This document shows, one piece after another, positions 27,511 through 35,816 of a stretch of DNA of 64,000 bases. The notes under the pieces are model-generated. The model saw nothing but the letters and a program-made list of their open reading frames with translations. It was not told the origin of the DNA and did not search any database. The stretch is taken from contig NZ_ANFM02000014.1 in the NCBI RefSeq assembly GCF_000333895.2, positions 1 through 64,000 on the forward strand. Direction: 5' to 3'. Both the position numbers and the translations under genes were made by a program. This DNA is from Grimontia indica (GTDB lineage Bacteria; Pseudomonadota; Gammaproteobacteria; Enterobacterales; Vibrionaceae). How positions within the stretch are numbered: the first letter of the stretch is position 1; each line of letters begins with the position of its first letter.

Positions 27511-28401
27511 ATGAAATTAGATGACCTCAATCTTTTCCGACTGATCGTCGAAAATGGAAGCTATACGCTAGCTTCAAAAAAGACGGGAATTCCTGTTGCT
27601 ACACTCACCCGAAGAATCCAAGCACTAGAAGAAGATATCAGGATTAAGCTGCTGCACCGTGATGCCAGAAAACTGTCTTTGACAGAGGCCGGGCAAAGTT
27701 TTTACGACCGTTGCTCTCCTTTGTTGGAACAACTGGTAGAAGCTACAGAAAATCTGTCCGAATGTTGTCAGGGTACTTCCGGCACCCTCCGTCTGGCAGC
27801 GCCTTCGAACATTGCGATGAAGCTTTTGCAACCCATGTTGAGCGCTTTCCTAGTGGCTTACCCTGACATCAAAATTGACTTGTCACTCTACAGTGATGCA
27901 TCCCCTACTCACTTGGATGACAAACATGCTTTCATCAAAATCGGACCACAGCGTGATTCATCGATGATCGCTCGAAAACTACACACTGTGAGAGACATTC
28001 TTGTTGCTAGCTCAACTTATCTGTCGACAAATGCGCCTTTGACAGACGCTGGCGATCTCGAAAAGCATCATCTGCTGAAAGGATGGCCGCTGATGAGATG
28101 GCGACTTTCCAATGATAGAGGTCAGCACATAAGTATTTCTCAACAGGGTCGCTTTGAAGCCTCTGAGCTGCGTGTGGTAAGGGCGGCTGCAAAAGATGGA
28201 TTGGGTATCGCACTGATACCGGATGTTTTGGTGCAGAGAGATATAGATGAGGGTGAACTGACCCAGATTTTGCCGAATTGGACTACCGAACCTCGTGATA
28301 TCTTTCTGATGTATCATGATAAAACACATCACCCAGCAAAACTTCGTGCATTTATCGACTTTTCACTCTCATATTTTCACTCAGAAAACACTGAAGAGTG
28401 A
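27511..28401 (+). CDS. LysR-family transcriptional regulator
   Basis: 296-aa LysR regulator: N-terminal winged helix-turn-helix (about residues 1-60, with NGSYTLASKKTGIPVATLTRRIQALE in two parts of the helix-turn-helix) and a C-terminal substrate-binding domain (about 90-290). It groups with the CrgA/AaeR-like set that controls small effector-response genes. It is divergent from rssB and upstream of a Yip1-family gene; the regulated target is not evident. Confidence 0.9.
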   Translation: MKLDDLNLFRLIVENGSYTLASKKTGIPVATLTRRIQALEEDIRIKLLHRDARKLSLTEAGQSFYDRCSPLLEQLVEATENLSECCQGTSGTLRLAAPSNIAMKLLQPMLSAFLVAYPDIKIDLSLYSDASPTHLDDKHAFIKIGPQRDSSMIARKLHTVRDILVASSTYLSTNAPLTDAGDLEKHHLLKGWPLMRWRLSNDRGQHISISQQGRFEASELRVVRAAAKDGLGIALIPDVLVQRDIDEGELTQILPNWTTEPRDIFLMYHDKTHHPAKLRAFIDFSLSYFHSENTEE

Positions 28402-28442
28402 GGTTGATCACCAAGTGTCCCAGATTCGATAAGTGATTAAAA

Positions 28443-28464
28443 AACCACCACACTTTTGGTGGTT
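28443..28464. terminator. Hairpin between lysR and the Yip1-family gene
   Basis: Perfect 8-bp stem AACCACCA/TGGTGGTT with a 6-nt loop. The T-run (TTTTTT) is on the minus-strand side, and on the plus strand the hairpin is followed by AAAACTT, so it is a better terminator for leftward transcripts, although both flanking genes run rightward. Confidence 0.5.
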
Positions 28465-28582
28465 AAAACTTGCTAACGTCGCCCCTCAACACCTAATGTT
28501 ATTAATATGTAACGAAGCGATCGATCAAGCATCGCTGTTGCGTATTACAAACTACTGGTTACCGCACAGGAAGGAGCGACCT

Positions 28583-29182
28583 ATGATTCTGGGACATTTG
28601 CTCGGCCTTTATACTCACCCTAAAGAAGAATGGAAAAACATCGACGATCGCCATGAAGGCACTGTGAACAGTCTTGGGCATGCTGCGATCATGGCGCTTA
28701 TTCCACCTATCTGCGCCTATTACTCCAGCGTTCATATCGGCTGGCAGATCGGCGTGGGTGATCCAATTTTCCTTACGCAACAAAGCGCAATTATTATCGC
28801 CTGCGCCATGTACTTTGCGCTAATTACCGGCGTAATGGCACTCGCGTATCTCACCCTTTGGATGAGCCGTACGTTTGGGTCAACACCAACTTACACACAA
28901 GCACTGGAATTGGCCGCTTACACAGCCACGCCCATTTTCATGGTCGGACTCGCAGCACTATATCCAGTGGTCTGGTTTGTGATGCTGGTTGGCTTAGCAG
29001 GTATCGCCTACTCTGTGTACCTTCTGTACACGGGCGTTCCCATCATCATGCACATTCCTGAAGAGCGGGGCTTTATTTACGCAAGCTCGGTCGTCACCTG
29101 CGGACTGGTTTTGCTGGTCGCCATTCTTGCCAGCTCAGTCATCATGTGGAATGTCGGTTTCGGCCCAATGTTTGTTCAGTAA
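28583..29182 (+). CDS. Yip1-family inner-membrane protein
   Basis: 199-aa membrane protein of the Yip1/YIPF-like domain family with about five transmembrane helices. The conserved start LGLYTHPKEEW is typical of bacterial members. The frame is open for 50 more codons upstream, but AGGAAGGAG lies 6 nt before the ATG at 28583 and fixes the start there. Function in bacteria is not established. It has its own terminator. Confidence 0.85.
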   Translation: MILGHLLGLYTHPKEEWKNIDDRHEGTVNSLGHAAIMALIPPICAYYSSVHIGWQIGVGDPIFLTQQSAIIIACAMYFALITGVMALAYLTLWMSRTFGSTPTYTQALELAAYTATPIFMVGLAALYPVVWFVMLVGLAGIAYSVYLLYTGVPIIMHIPEERGFIYASSVVTCGLVLLVAILASSVIMWNVGFGPMFVQ

Positions 29183-29220
29183 ATAGATTTGTCCAATCAT
29201 TGAACGGAATAAGAATTGAA

Positions 29221-29246
29221 AAACGCGGCTTAATGCCGCGTTTTTA
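29221..29246 (+). terminator. Intrinsic terminator of the Yip1-family gene
   Basis: Stem AAACGCGGC/GCCGCGTTT, 5-nt loop, followed by a short T-run on the plus strand. Confidence 0.85.
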
Positions 29247-29272
29247 TTAGACGCTTTTCTGTAAAAGACGCT

Positions 29273-29438
29273 TAATACCAATCACAGTAAGTAGGTGATC
29301 AGAGATAGCGCAGGAAAAATGCTCGAGAACAAGGCGGAAAATTTCGATAAGTAGTTATTCTACAATCAAATTTTTCAACGCAGTGTTCGAGCATTTTAAC
29401 AAGCTAGGATGAGCAGATATTTACTACGATTGGTATAA
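29273..29438. repeat. MITE-like inverted-repeat element, 166 bp
   Basis: Imperfect terminal inverted repeats of 21 bp (17 matches): the left end begins TAATACCAATCACAGTAAGT and the right end, read inward, TTATACCAATCGTAGTAAAT. The internal part includes AAGTAGTTATTCTACAATC, a motif I associate with dispersed Vibrionaceae repeats. No open frame. The right end stops 1 bp before the purF stop codon, so it lies in the purF 3' untranslated region and could fold into a long hairpin in the RNA. Confidence 0.8.
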
Positions 29439-29439
29439 G

Positions 29440-30954
29440 TTAACTCTCGTTGTAAATTTCAAGATTCGCCAATTCTTGCTGCTGTTCACGAAGCGCTTTG
29501 GATTCGTCATTACGCAAACTTTCCAGATAATCCAAATATTCCTGGTTGATGTCGCTGGTCACGTATTCACCACTGAACACCGAGCTTTCAAATCGTTTGA
29601 TATCAGGGTTGCCTTCGCGCACGGCTTCTTCCAAATCGGTCAGGTCTTGGAAAACTAGCCCATCAGCACCGATGATTTGGCAAATTTCATCGACCTCGCG
29701 GCCATGTGCAATCAGCTCATTTGCACTCGGCATGTCGATACCATAAACGTTCGGGAATCGAATCTCTGGTGCAGCTGATGCCATGTAAACACGCTTCGCG
29801 CCTGCTTCACGTGCCATTTCAATGATTTGCTCAGACGTGGTACCACGAACAATCGAGTCATCTACCAGCAGGACTGACTTATCTTTAAACTCGGAGCGGA
29901 TTGCGTTGAGCTTACGGCGCACAGATTTACGACGTTGCTGCTGACCCGGCATGATAAAGGTACGGCCGACATAACGGTTCTTCACAAAACCCTGGCGATA
30001 AGGCTTTTCCAGCACCTGTGCGATTTCCAGTGCGATGTCACAAGAGGTTTCCGGGATTGGGATGACGACGTCGATATCAAGATCATCCCACTCGCGGCGG
30101 ATTTTTGCGCCGAGCTTTTGGCCCATGTTAACGCGCGCACCATACACAGAAATCTTGTCGATGAACGAGTCTGGACGTGCAAAGTAAACAAACTCGAAGA
30201 TACATGGGGACAACGCAGGGTTGTCAGCACATTGGCGGGTAAACAGTCGGCCATCAAAGGTTGCGTAAACGGCTTCACCCGGAGCAATATCGCGTACGAA
30301 ATCAAAGCCGACAGCATCCAGCGCCACAGACTCTGAAGCCACCATGTACTCTTCTCGGCCATTCACAGTGCGCTTGCCCAAGCAAAGTGGACGAATACCA
30401 TGTGGGTCGCGGAAAGCAATCAGACCGTGGCCAATAATCATCGCTACCACAGCGTAGCCACCGGTCACTTGTGCGTGCAATTCACGAACCGCTTTGAACA
30501 CATCTTCTTCGGTGAGTTTTTTAGACGCTACATTGTCAATTTGGTGAGCAAGAACATTGAGGAGAACTTCGGAATCTGAGGTGGTGTTGAGGTGACGGCG
30601 GTCTTGTTCAAACAGAGATTCGCGGAGTTGGTTGGCATTGGTCAGGTTACCGTTGTGCGCCAACGTGATGCCATAAGGCGAGTTCACGTAAAATGGCTGC
30701 GCTTCGGAAGCACTGGAGCTACCTGCCGTTGGGTAACGGGCATGGCCAATTCCCACAGTTCCCTGCAGTCTTTGCATGTGCTTCAGTTGGAAAACATCTT
30801 TGACCAGTCCGTTCGCTTTTCTAAGGCGGAAACGGTTATCGTCAATGGTGACAATCCCTGCCGCATCCTGACCACGGTGCTGAAGTACTGTCAACGCATC
30901 GTAAATTGACTGATTAACCGGGGTCTCGCCCACGATCCCAACAATCCCACACAT
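29440..30954 (-). CDS. purF: Amidophosphoribosyltransferase
   Basis: 504 aa; first committed step of purine synthesis (PRPP + glutamine to phosphoribosylamine). The N-terminal glutaminase domain starts [10 protein letters not shown], with Cys2 as nucleophile after Met removal; the phosphoribosyltransferase domain has [17 protein letters not shown] as the PRPP loop. The ribosome site AAGGAA is 8 nt upstream. It is the last gene of the cvpA-purF unit, which has a PurR box upstream of cvpA. Confidence 0.97.
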   Translation of the reverse strand: MCGIVGIVGETPVNQSIYDALTVLQHRGQDAAGIVTIDDNRFRLRKANGLVKDVFQLKHMQRLQGTVGIGHARYPTAGSSSASEAQPFYVNSPYGITLAHNGNLTNANQLRESLFEQDRRHLNTTSDSEVLLNVLAHQIDNVASKKLTEEDVFKAVRELHAQVTGGYAVVAMIIGHGLIAFRDPHGIRPLCLGKRTVNGREEYMVASESVALDAVGFDFVRDIAPGEAVYATFDGRLFTRQCADNPALSPCIFEFVYFARPDSFIDKISVYGARVNMGQKLGAKIRREWDDLDIDVVIPIPETSCDIALEIAQVLEKPYRQGFVKNRYVGRTFIMPGQQQRRKSVRRKLNAIRSEFKDKSVLLVDDSIVRGTTSEQIIEMAREAGAKRVYMASAAPEIRFPNVYGIDMPSANELIAHGREVDEICQIIGADGLVFQDLTDLEEAVREGNPDIKRFESSVFSGEYVTSDINQEYLDYLESLRNDESKALREQQQELANLEIYNES

Positions 30955-31031
30955 GTATGCTGTTCCTTGTAACGCGAAATTGAGCCCAGGGAACTTGTGG
31001 ATTTACCCGCGAACTTTGCCGCGGGAAAACC

Positions 31032-31523
31032 TTAGATCACCTTAGGCAGAAAGCTGGAGCTTTGCTCCAAATAAGTGAAAAACCACTCAATCACTACCCC
31101 AAATTTAGGGATTAACTGTGATTGTTTCCACTCTGGAGAGCTGGCAAGGCTGGTGAAAGCATCAAGGAAAAATAACAGCGCAGCGACTATCAATACGCCA
31201 CGAATTCCCCCAAAAACAATCCCTAACACGCGATCTGTACCTGAAAGGCCAGTTTTTTGTACTAACTGTCCAATCACGTAGTTAACAACCGCACCAACAA
31301 TCAGGGTGGCAATAAACAGCGCCGCTATCGCCGCACCATTTCGAATCATTTCGTCATGAATATTTGTAAAGTAAGCTGCCAATTGCGGGTAAAAATTACT
31401 CGCAACAAAGAAGGCACCAAACCAAATCACCAGCGATAAGGCTTCTTTAACAAAACCGCGGACCAAGCTAATCAGAGCAGAAAAGCTGATCACGCCAATA
31501 ATGATGTAATCTATCCAATTCAT
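31032..31523 (-). CDS. cvpA: CvpA family inner-membrane protein
   Basis: 163 aa, four hydrophobic segments, N-terminus [20 protein letters not shown] as in E. coli CvpA (colicin V production/bile and envelope stress protein). It lies directly upstream of purF and downstream of a PurR operator, the conserved arrangement. A GC hairpin (31006-31025) lies between the two genes but has no T-run and may only protect the RNA. Confidence 0.93.
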   Translation of the reverse strand: MNWIDYIIIGVISFSALISLVRGFVKEALSLVIWFGAFFVASNFYPQLAAYFTNIHDEMIRNGAAIAALFIATLIVGAVVNYVIGQLVQKTGLSGTDRVLGIVFGGIRGVLIVAALLFFLDAFTSLASSPEWKQSQLIPKFGVVIEWFFTYLEQSSSFLPKVI

Positions 31524-31572
31524 CTTTTAATCATCTGAGCGATTCGCGCGCATTTTAACAGAAAAAATGACG

Positions 31573-31588
31573 ACGCAAACGTTTTCTT
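31573..31588. promoter_or_regulatory. PurR operator upstream of cvpA-purF
   Basis: ACGCAAACGTTTTCTT matches the PurR consensus ACGCAAACGTTTNCGT in 14 of 16 positions and carries the invariant CGCAAACG core. It sits 50 bp upstream of the cvpA start, overlapping the dedD stop codon. In E. coli the cvpA-purF operon is controlled from the same place. Confidence 0.88.
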
Positions 31589-32123
31589 ATGGGTTGAGTG
31601 GGTTAAATCTAAGCAGTTGACCTTTCAAACCAGTCAAAGACTCTAAATCTGCAGTCATCGATTCAAGCTTTTCCTTAGACACATCAGGGCCTACCTCGAC
31701 GCGTGCTAAATCACCTTCCTGAATATCACGCGGCATCAGTTGAGCGGGATAGCCTTTACTGCGGAGCGTAGATACCAGGTTTTTGGCATTGTCGATATTG
31801 CGGAAGGTGCCGAGACGGATCACCCAAGCAGAATCAACATAGCCATCTTTTGGTTCGGAGGCCTCAACAGATGCCGTCGACGTATCCGGTTCGTCGATGG
31901 TCACCATGACTGGCGCTTCCGGCGGCATAAAACTTTCGACCTCTTCCGGCGCTTGAACAGGTTCTGCCAGCACGGTCTCGTCGACTTCTTCACGCAATGG
32001 AATAGCTTGATAGCTTTCTTCGTAATGTGCTTTCTCGCCGTCAAATACATCGGGGAGGAAAATCACGCCCAGAGAAACCAGAATGAGCGTCCCGACCAAG
32101 CGGTTTTGAAACTGGGTTGCCAC
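31587..32123 (-). CDS. dedD: DedD, SPOR-domain cell-division protein
   Basis: 178 aa: short cytoplasmic N-terminus, one transmembrane helix (LVGTLILVSLGVIFLPDVF, about residues 8-26), an acidic Pro/Glu-rich linker, and a C-terminal SPOR domain (about 100-175; WVIRLGTFRN) that binds denuded septal peptidoglycan. It lies between folC and cvpA as in E. coli and starts 2 bp after folC. Confidence 0.92.
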   Translation of the reverse strand: MATQFQNRLVGTLILVSLGVIFLPDVFDGEKAHYEESYQAIPLREEVDETVLAEPVQAPEEVESFMPPEAPVMVTIDEPDTSTASVEASEPKDGYVDSAWVIRLGTFRNIDNAKNLVSTLRSKGYPAQLMPRDIQEGDLARVEVGPDVSKEKLESMTADLESLTGLKGQLLRFNPLNP

Positions 32124-32125
32124 AA

Positions 32126-33394
32126 TTACTCCTGTTTTTGGAGGTGGTCGGCGATTTCACCGACGGTATGGAATGAACCGAACACGATGAGGATGTCACC
32201 ATGAAAGTCCAACGCCGCTTTTGCTTTCTCAAAAGCCAGCGTTGGAGATGCAAAGCCTTCAACACCATCAGGTAGGTGAGAAGTAATTTCTTCCCAAGAA
32301 GCTGCGCGTGGACCAGCAAGCGAAGCGGGATACCAGCGATCAACAACAGGCTTCATTTCTTCGACCGTAGCAGCGATGTCTTTGTCATGCAGCATGGCGA
32401 CGACAGCATGTACGCTACCATTCGCCGCGTCTTTCAGTTCTTGAATCTGTTTAGCCAGGTAAGCCGCTGAATGTGGGTTGTGCGCCACGTCCATCAAAAT
32501 CAATGGAGACTCAGAAACGCGTTCCATTCGGCCTGCCAGTTTGACTGACTTCAAACCATCAACGATGTGTTCATCAGTCACTTCCAACTCAGACAAGCCC
32601 AACGCCATCAGCGCCGTTGCGGCATTTGGCAACGGCAAGTTAGGTACGGGTAAATCGCGCAAATCAAATGCGCCACATTGCCAATGCCACACATCACCTT
32701 CTTTTTCATAGGTGAACTGGTAACCCACCTGATGGAGATTAGCGCCAATATCATCAGCATGAGCAGCAACACTTGCCGGAGGCTCTGGCTGACCACAGAC
32801 TGCAGGTTTACCCGCGCGGAAGATCCCAGCTTTCTCGAAACCAATCACTTCAATGTCATCACCCAACCAATCTACATGGTCCAGTGCCAAACTGGTGATC
32901 ACCGATACATCGTGGTCAACGACATTGGTAGCGTCCAAGCGGCCACCTAAGCCGACTTCCAGTACCACCACCTCAACCTGGTTATCTTGGAACAACCAAA
33001 GTGCTGACAATGTGCCGAATTCAAAGAAGCTAAGACTCGTATCACCTCTCAGCGCTTCTATCGCTGCGAAGGCTTCTGAGTGTCTTTCATCATCCAGCTC
33101 TTGGCCGTTAATGCGCACGCGCTCGTTATAACGCACCAGATGAGGAGAGCTGTAAACGCCAACCTTATAACCCGCCTTGAGAAGAATGGTTTCGATAATG
33201 GCGCAAGTCGAACCTTTGCCATTGGTGCCGGCTACCGTAATGACCGTTGGCGCGGGTTTGGTCAAATTGCCTTTGTTCGCAACCAGAGAAACACGATCTA
33301 GGCCTAAGTCAATCGCGCTGGTATGAAGAGATTCAAGGTACTGCAACCATGCAGACAGTGGTGAATTTGCACCCGGAGAAATGAGTTCTGACAT
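32126..33394 (-). CDS. folC: Dihydrofolate/folylpolyglutamate synthase
   Basis: 422-aa Mur-ligase-fold enzyme with P-loop GTNGKGST (near residue 55), SSPHLVRYNER and the VVLEVGLGGRLDATN segment. It attaches glutamate to dihydropteroate and adds further glutamates to folates. Length and neighbours (accD upstream, dedD downstream) are the standard gammaproteobacterial arrangement. Confidence 0.96.
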   Translation of the reverse strand: MSELISPGANSPLSAWLQYLESLHTSAIDLGLDRVSLVANKGNLTKPAPTVITVAGTNGKGSTCAIIETILLKAGYKVGVYSSPHLVRYNERVRINGQELDDERHSEAFAAIEALRGDTSLSFFEFGTLSALWLFQDNQVEVVVLEVGLGGRLDATNVVDHDVSVITSLALDHVDWLGDDIEVIGFEKAGIFRAGKPAVCGQPEPPASVAAHADDIGANLHQVGYQFTYEKEGDVWHWQCGAFDLRDLPVPNLPLPNAATALMALGLSELEVTDEHIVDGLKSVKLAGRMERVSESPLILMDVAHNPHSAAYLAKQIQELKDAANGSVHAVVAMLHDKDIAATVEEMKPVVDRWYPASLAGPRAASWEEITSHLPDGVEGFASPTLAFEKAKAALDFHGDILIVFGSFHTVGEIADHLQKQE

Positions 33395-33443
33395 TTGTAA
33401 TCTATTCTATTGTCCAATGCTTCAATCATATCAGTTAAAAGAC

Positions 33444-33467
33444 AAAGAGCGCCATAAGGCGCTCTTT
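33444..33467 (-). terminator. Intrinsic terminator after accD
   Basis: Perfect 10-bp stem AAAGAGCGCC/GGCGCTCTTT with an ATAA loop, in the gap between accD and folC. T-runs are short on both sides. Confidence 0.7.
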
Positions 33468-33488
33468 TGATGTTTATTTGTGGGACAC

Positions 33489-34415
33489 TTATTCGTTATC
33501 GTCCACTGGCTCAGCTTCAACCACTTCGCCTTCCAATGGTTTATCGACAGATACCACCAATGGAGACTCTTGATTGGTCATCTTCGCCAGAAGACCACCG
33601 ATTCGCTGGCGCATTTCACGACGGTCGACAATCATGTCAATGGCACCGTGTTCCAACAGGAATTCACTGCGCTGGAAACCTTCTGGCAATTTCTCACGCA
33701 CGGTTTGCTCGATAACACGCTGGCCTGCGAAACCGATCAGTGCTTTTGGCTCACCAATGTTCACGTCACCCAGCATCGCAAAGCTTGCGGTGACACCACC
33801 AAAAGTTGGGTCAGTCAGTACGGATACAAAAGGCAGGCCTTTTGCAGACAAACGCTCAAGCGCTGCACTGGTTTTCGCCATTTGCATCAGCGACATCAGC
33901 GCTTCTTGCATACGGGCACCGCCACTTGCAGAGAAACAAACCAAGCCACAGTTATTTTCAATGGCTGCGTCCACCGCTTTTACGAAACGCGCACCGACAA
34001 CAGCGCCCATTGAACCACCCATAAAGGCAAATTCAAAAGAAGCACCAACCACTGGCATGCCCAGCAGCTCACCTTTCATGACGATCAGAGCGTCTTTCTC
34101 GCCACTTGATTTCTGCGCCGCTGAGATGCGGTCTTTGTATTTCTTTGAGTCACGGAATTTGAGCAGGTCTTTCGGCTCCAGCTCATCACCAATTTCTACG
34201 CGGTTACCTTCATCAAGGAAGGTTTCCAGACGCTTGCGTGCGCTCATGCGCATGTGGTGGTCACACTTTGGACACACATGCAGGTTACGCTCAAGTTCTG
34301 CGTGGTACAGCACCTGTTCGCAAGACGAACACTTGGTCCAGACGCCTTCAGGAATCGAAGCCTTACGTGAAGAACCGATATTGCTTTTTGTCAGAATTTT
34401 TTCAAGCCAGCTCAT
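33489..34415 (-). CDS. accD: Acetyl-CoA carboxylase carboxyltransferase beta subunit
   Basis: 308 aa. The N-terminal zinc ribbon has two Cys-x2-Cys pairs (CSSC and CPKC, about residues 30-52), followed by the crotonase-fold carboxyltransferase domain with [10 protein letters not shown] and [12 protein letters not shown]. With AccA it transfers the carboxyl group from biotin to acetyl-CoA to make malonyl-CoA. The start is set at ATG 34415 (MSWLEKIL, the family N-terminus, AAGG upstream), not the in-frame ATG 24 bp earlier. A FadR-like site lies about 160 bp upstream. Confidence 0.96.
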   Translation of the reverse strand: MSWLEKILTKSNIGSSRKASIPEGVWTKCSSCEQVLYHAELERNLHVCPKCDHHMRMSARKRLETFLDEGNRVEIGDELEPKDLLKFRDSKKYKDRISAAQKSSGEKDALIVMKGELLGMPVVGASFEFAFMGGSMGAVVGARFVKAVDAAIENNCGLVCFSASGGARMQEALMSLMQMAKTSAALERLSAKGLPFVSVLTDPTFGGVTASFAMLGDVNIGEPKALIGFAGQRVIEQTVREKLPEGFQRSEFLLEHGAIDMIVDRREMRQRIGGLLAKMTNQESPLVVSVDKPLEGEVVEAEPVDDNE

Positions 34416-34572
34416 GAACGACCTTTTGTATTGGAGCACTCGCCGCTTACATCATTACCATGCACTGTTTCGCTCACCATGAGCGCGGTCTGTGCAGAGA
34501 TGGGCAAGTGGCCTTGATATCTACGAATTCAACGAAGAATTAAAACACAACTTGTTAAGACTTTGGACAAAA

Positions 34573-34589
34573 AACTGGTACTACCTATT
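34573..34589. promoter_or_regulatory. FadR-like operator upstream of accD (tentative)
   Basis: AACTGGTACTACCTATT resembles the FadR consensus AACTGGTCNGACCAGTT in its left half and ACC core, with several mismatches on the right. It lies in the truA-accD gap. FadR activates fatty-acid synthesis genes in gammaproteobacteria, so accD is a reasonable target, but this is a single-site match. Confidence 0.35.
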
Positions 34590-34654
34590 GTTAGTCCCAC
34601 TTCTGTCTACTTTGCTTTGTAACGAAGAGGCGATTTTCCTCGACGCTTTGCTGG

Positions 34655-35449
34655 TTACAGTTGTTCGTCCGGCAGAAACAGCGGACCTACCGGCGAAGAT
34701 GGCAATTCATATTCCGCCGGATAGTCGACCTCTACCAGATACAATCCTTCTGCTTTTGCTGTCGCTGCCGCTAAGTTGCGATCTTTGATTTCCAGTAGCC
34801 ATTTCAGCCACTCAGGTTTTTGCTCCTTGCGGCCAACGGCAATCAGGCTGCCTGTAATGTTTCGCACCATATGGTGAACGAATGCATTGGCCTTGATATC
34901 AATGATCACGTAACAACCCTGACGAGTCACATTTATATGGTGAACATTTCGCCATGGACTGTTTGATTGACAGTGAGCAGCACGGAAAGAAGTGAAATCA
35001 TTCTCACCCAATAAATACTGTGCCGCTTCATGCATCAGTTTTTCATCCAGCTCACCATGATAGTGGCTGACACCATGACGCAGGATGCCCGGACGCAACG
35101 CGTGGTTGTAGATAACGTAGCGATAACGACGGGCAGTTGCGGTAAAGCGAGCGTGGAACTCGTCTGGTACTTCTTTGGCCCAACGCACTGCAATGGCATC
35201 TGGCAAATGCGTATTGACGCCCATTGTCCACGCACGAAGCGGTCTTGAGCCTTCAACATCGAAGTGAACAACCTGACCTGTGCCGTGCACGCCAGCATCG
35301 GTGCGGCCAGCGCACTGCACTTCTATAGGCTGATTGGCGATTTTGGACAGGGCTTTTTCAAGGTGTTCCTGAACGCTCGGTACTTCACGCTGGCGTTGCC
35401 AACCATAAAATTTCGCACCGTCGTATTCCACACCCAGGGCAATTCTCAT
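34655..35449 (-). CDS. truA: tRNA pseudouridine(38-40) synthase
   Basis: 264 aa. Isomerises uridines 38-40 of the tRNA anticodon arm. The catalytic Asp is D51 in [28 protein letters not shown] and [12 protein letters not shown] are also conserved. It follows fimV across an inverted-repeat element and lies upstream of accD. Confidence 0.96.
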   Translation of the reverse strand: MRIALGVEYDGAKFYGWQRQREVPSVQEHLEKALSKIANQPIEVQCAGRTDAGVHGTGQVVHFDVEGSRPLRAWTMGVNTHLPDAIAVRWAKEVPDEFHARFTATARRYRYVIYNHALRPGILRHGVSHYHGELDEKLMHEAAQYLLGENDFTSFRAAHCQSNSPWRNVHHINVTRQGCYVIIDIKANAFVHHMVRNITGSLIAVGRKEQKPEWLKWLLEIKDRNLAAATAKAEGLYLVEVDYPAEYELPSSPVGPLFLPDEQL

Positions 35450-35489
35450 CGTGTTTTCTCTGTATTGCTGGTTATCTAAGGCGGCGCAT

Positions 35490-35759
35490 TATATACCCAA
35501 ACGACCCGAAAATGCAGGATTCAGCGAGATTGACTGGCGTTGTGATCGCGGCGTTCCTTTGTAGGTGTAGTCACCTCCATCAAAAAGGAACAACAAAGAG
35601 CACGGCGTCAGTCAACTCGCCCGAAGGGAGGCCCTCAATATGCCCACTTCTTCGTTAAATTCCACGGAAATAGAATGACTATTCCTCGTAAAATTTGCCT
35701 CGAATTGAACGCATTGATGACCTCTGAATGCGAGCATCTTCAGGTTGTTTGGGTATATA
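35490..35759. repeat. MITE-like inverted-repeat element, 270 bp
   Basis: Terminal inverted repeats of about 26 bp with three mismatches: the left end starts TATATACCCAAACGACCCGA, the right end read inward TATATACCCAAACAACCTGA. The right end reads into a perfect GGGTATATACCC palindrome. TACCCAAACAACCTGAAG ends are familiar from vibrio and photobacterial intergenic DNA. No credible gene inside. It lies between truA and the fimV terminator. Confidence 0.85.
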
Positions 35760-35777
35760 CCCAAAGTGTCAGGCATA

Positions 35778-35803
35778 AAAATGGCGGGATAACCCGCCAT
35801 TTT
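35778..35803 (-). terminator. Intrinsic terminator after fimV
   Basis: Perfect 11-bp stem AAAATGGCGGG/CCCGCCATTTT with a 4-nt loop, 14 bp after the fimV stop; T-rich on both sides. Confidence 0.9.
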
Positions 35804-35816
35804 AGTTTTCATTTGT

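Noticed and set aside
28433-28582. 50-residue N-terminal extension of the Yip1-family protein
   Set aside because: Starts inside a hairpin; an excellent ribosome site precedes the internal ATG at 28583.
33574-34482. 302-aa open frame antisense to accD
   Set aside because: Complete overlap with a well-conserved gene and no recognisable protein features.
35612-35812. 66-aa open frame in the truA-fimV gap
   Set aside because: It lies in the inverted-repeat element, runs into the terminator and has no ribosome site.
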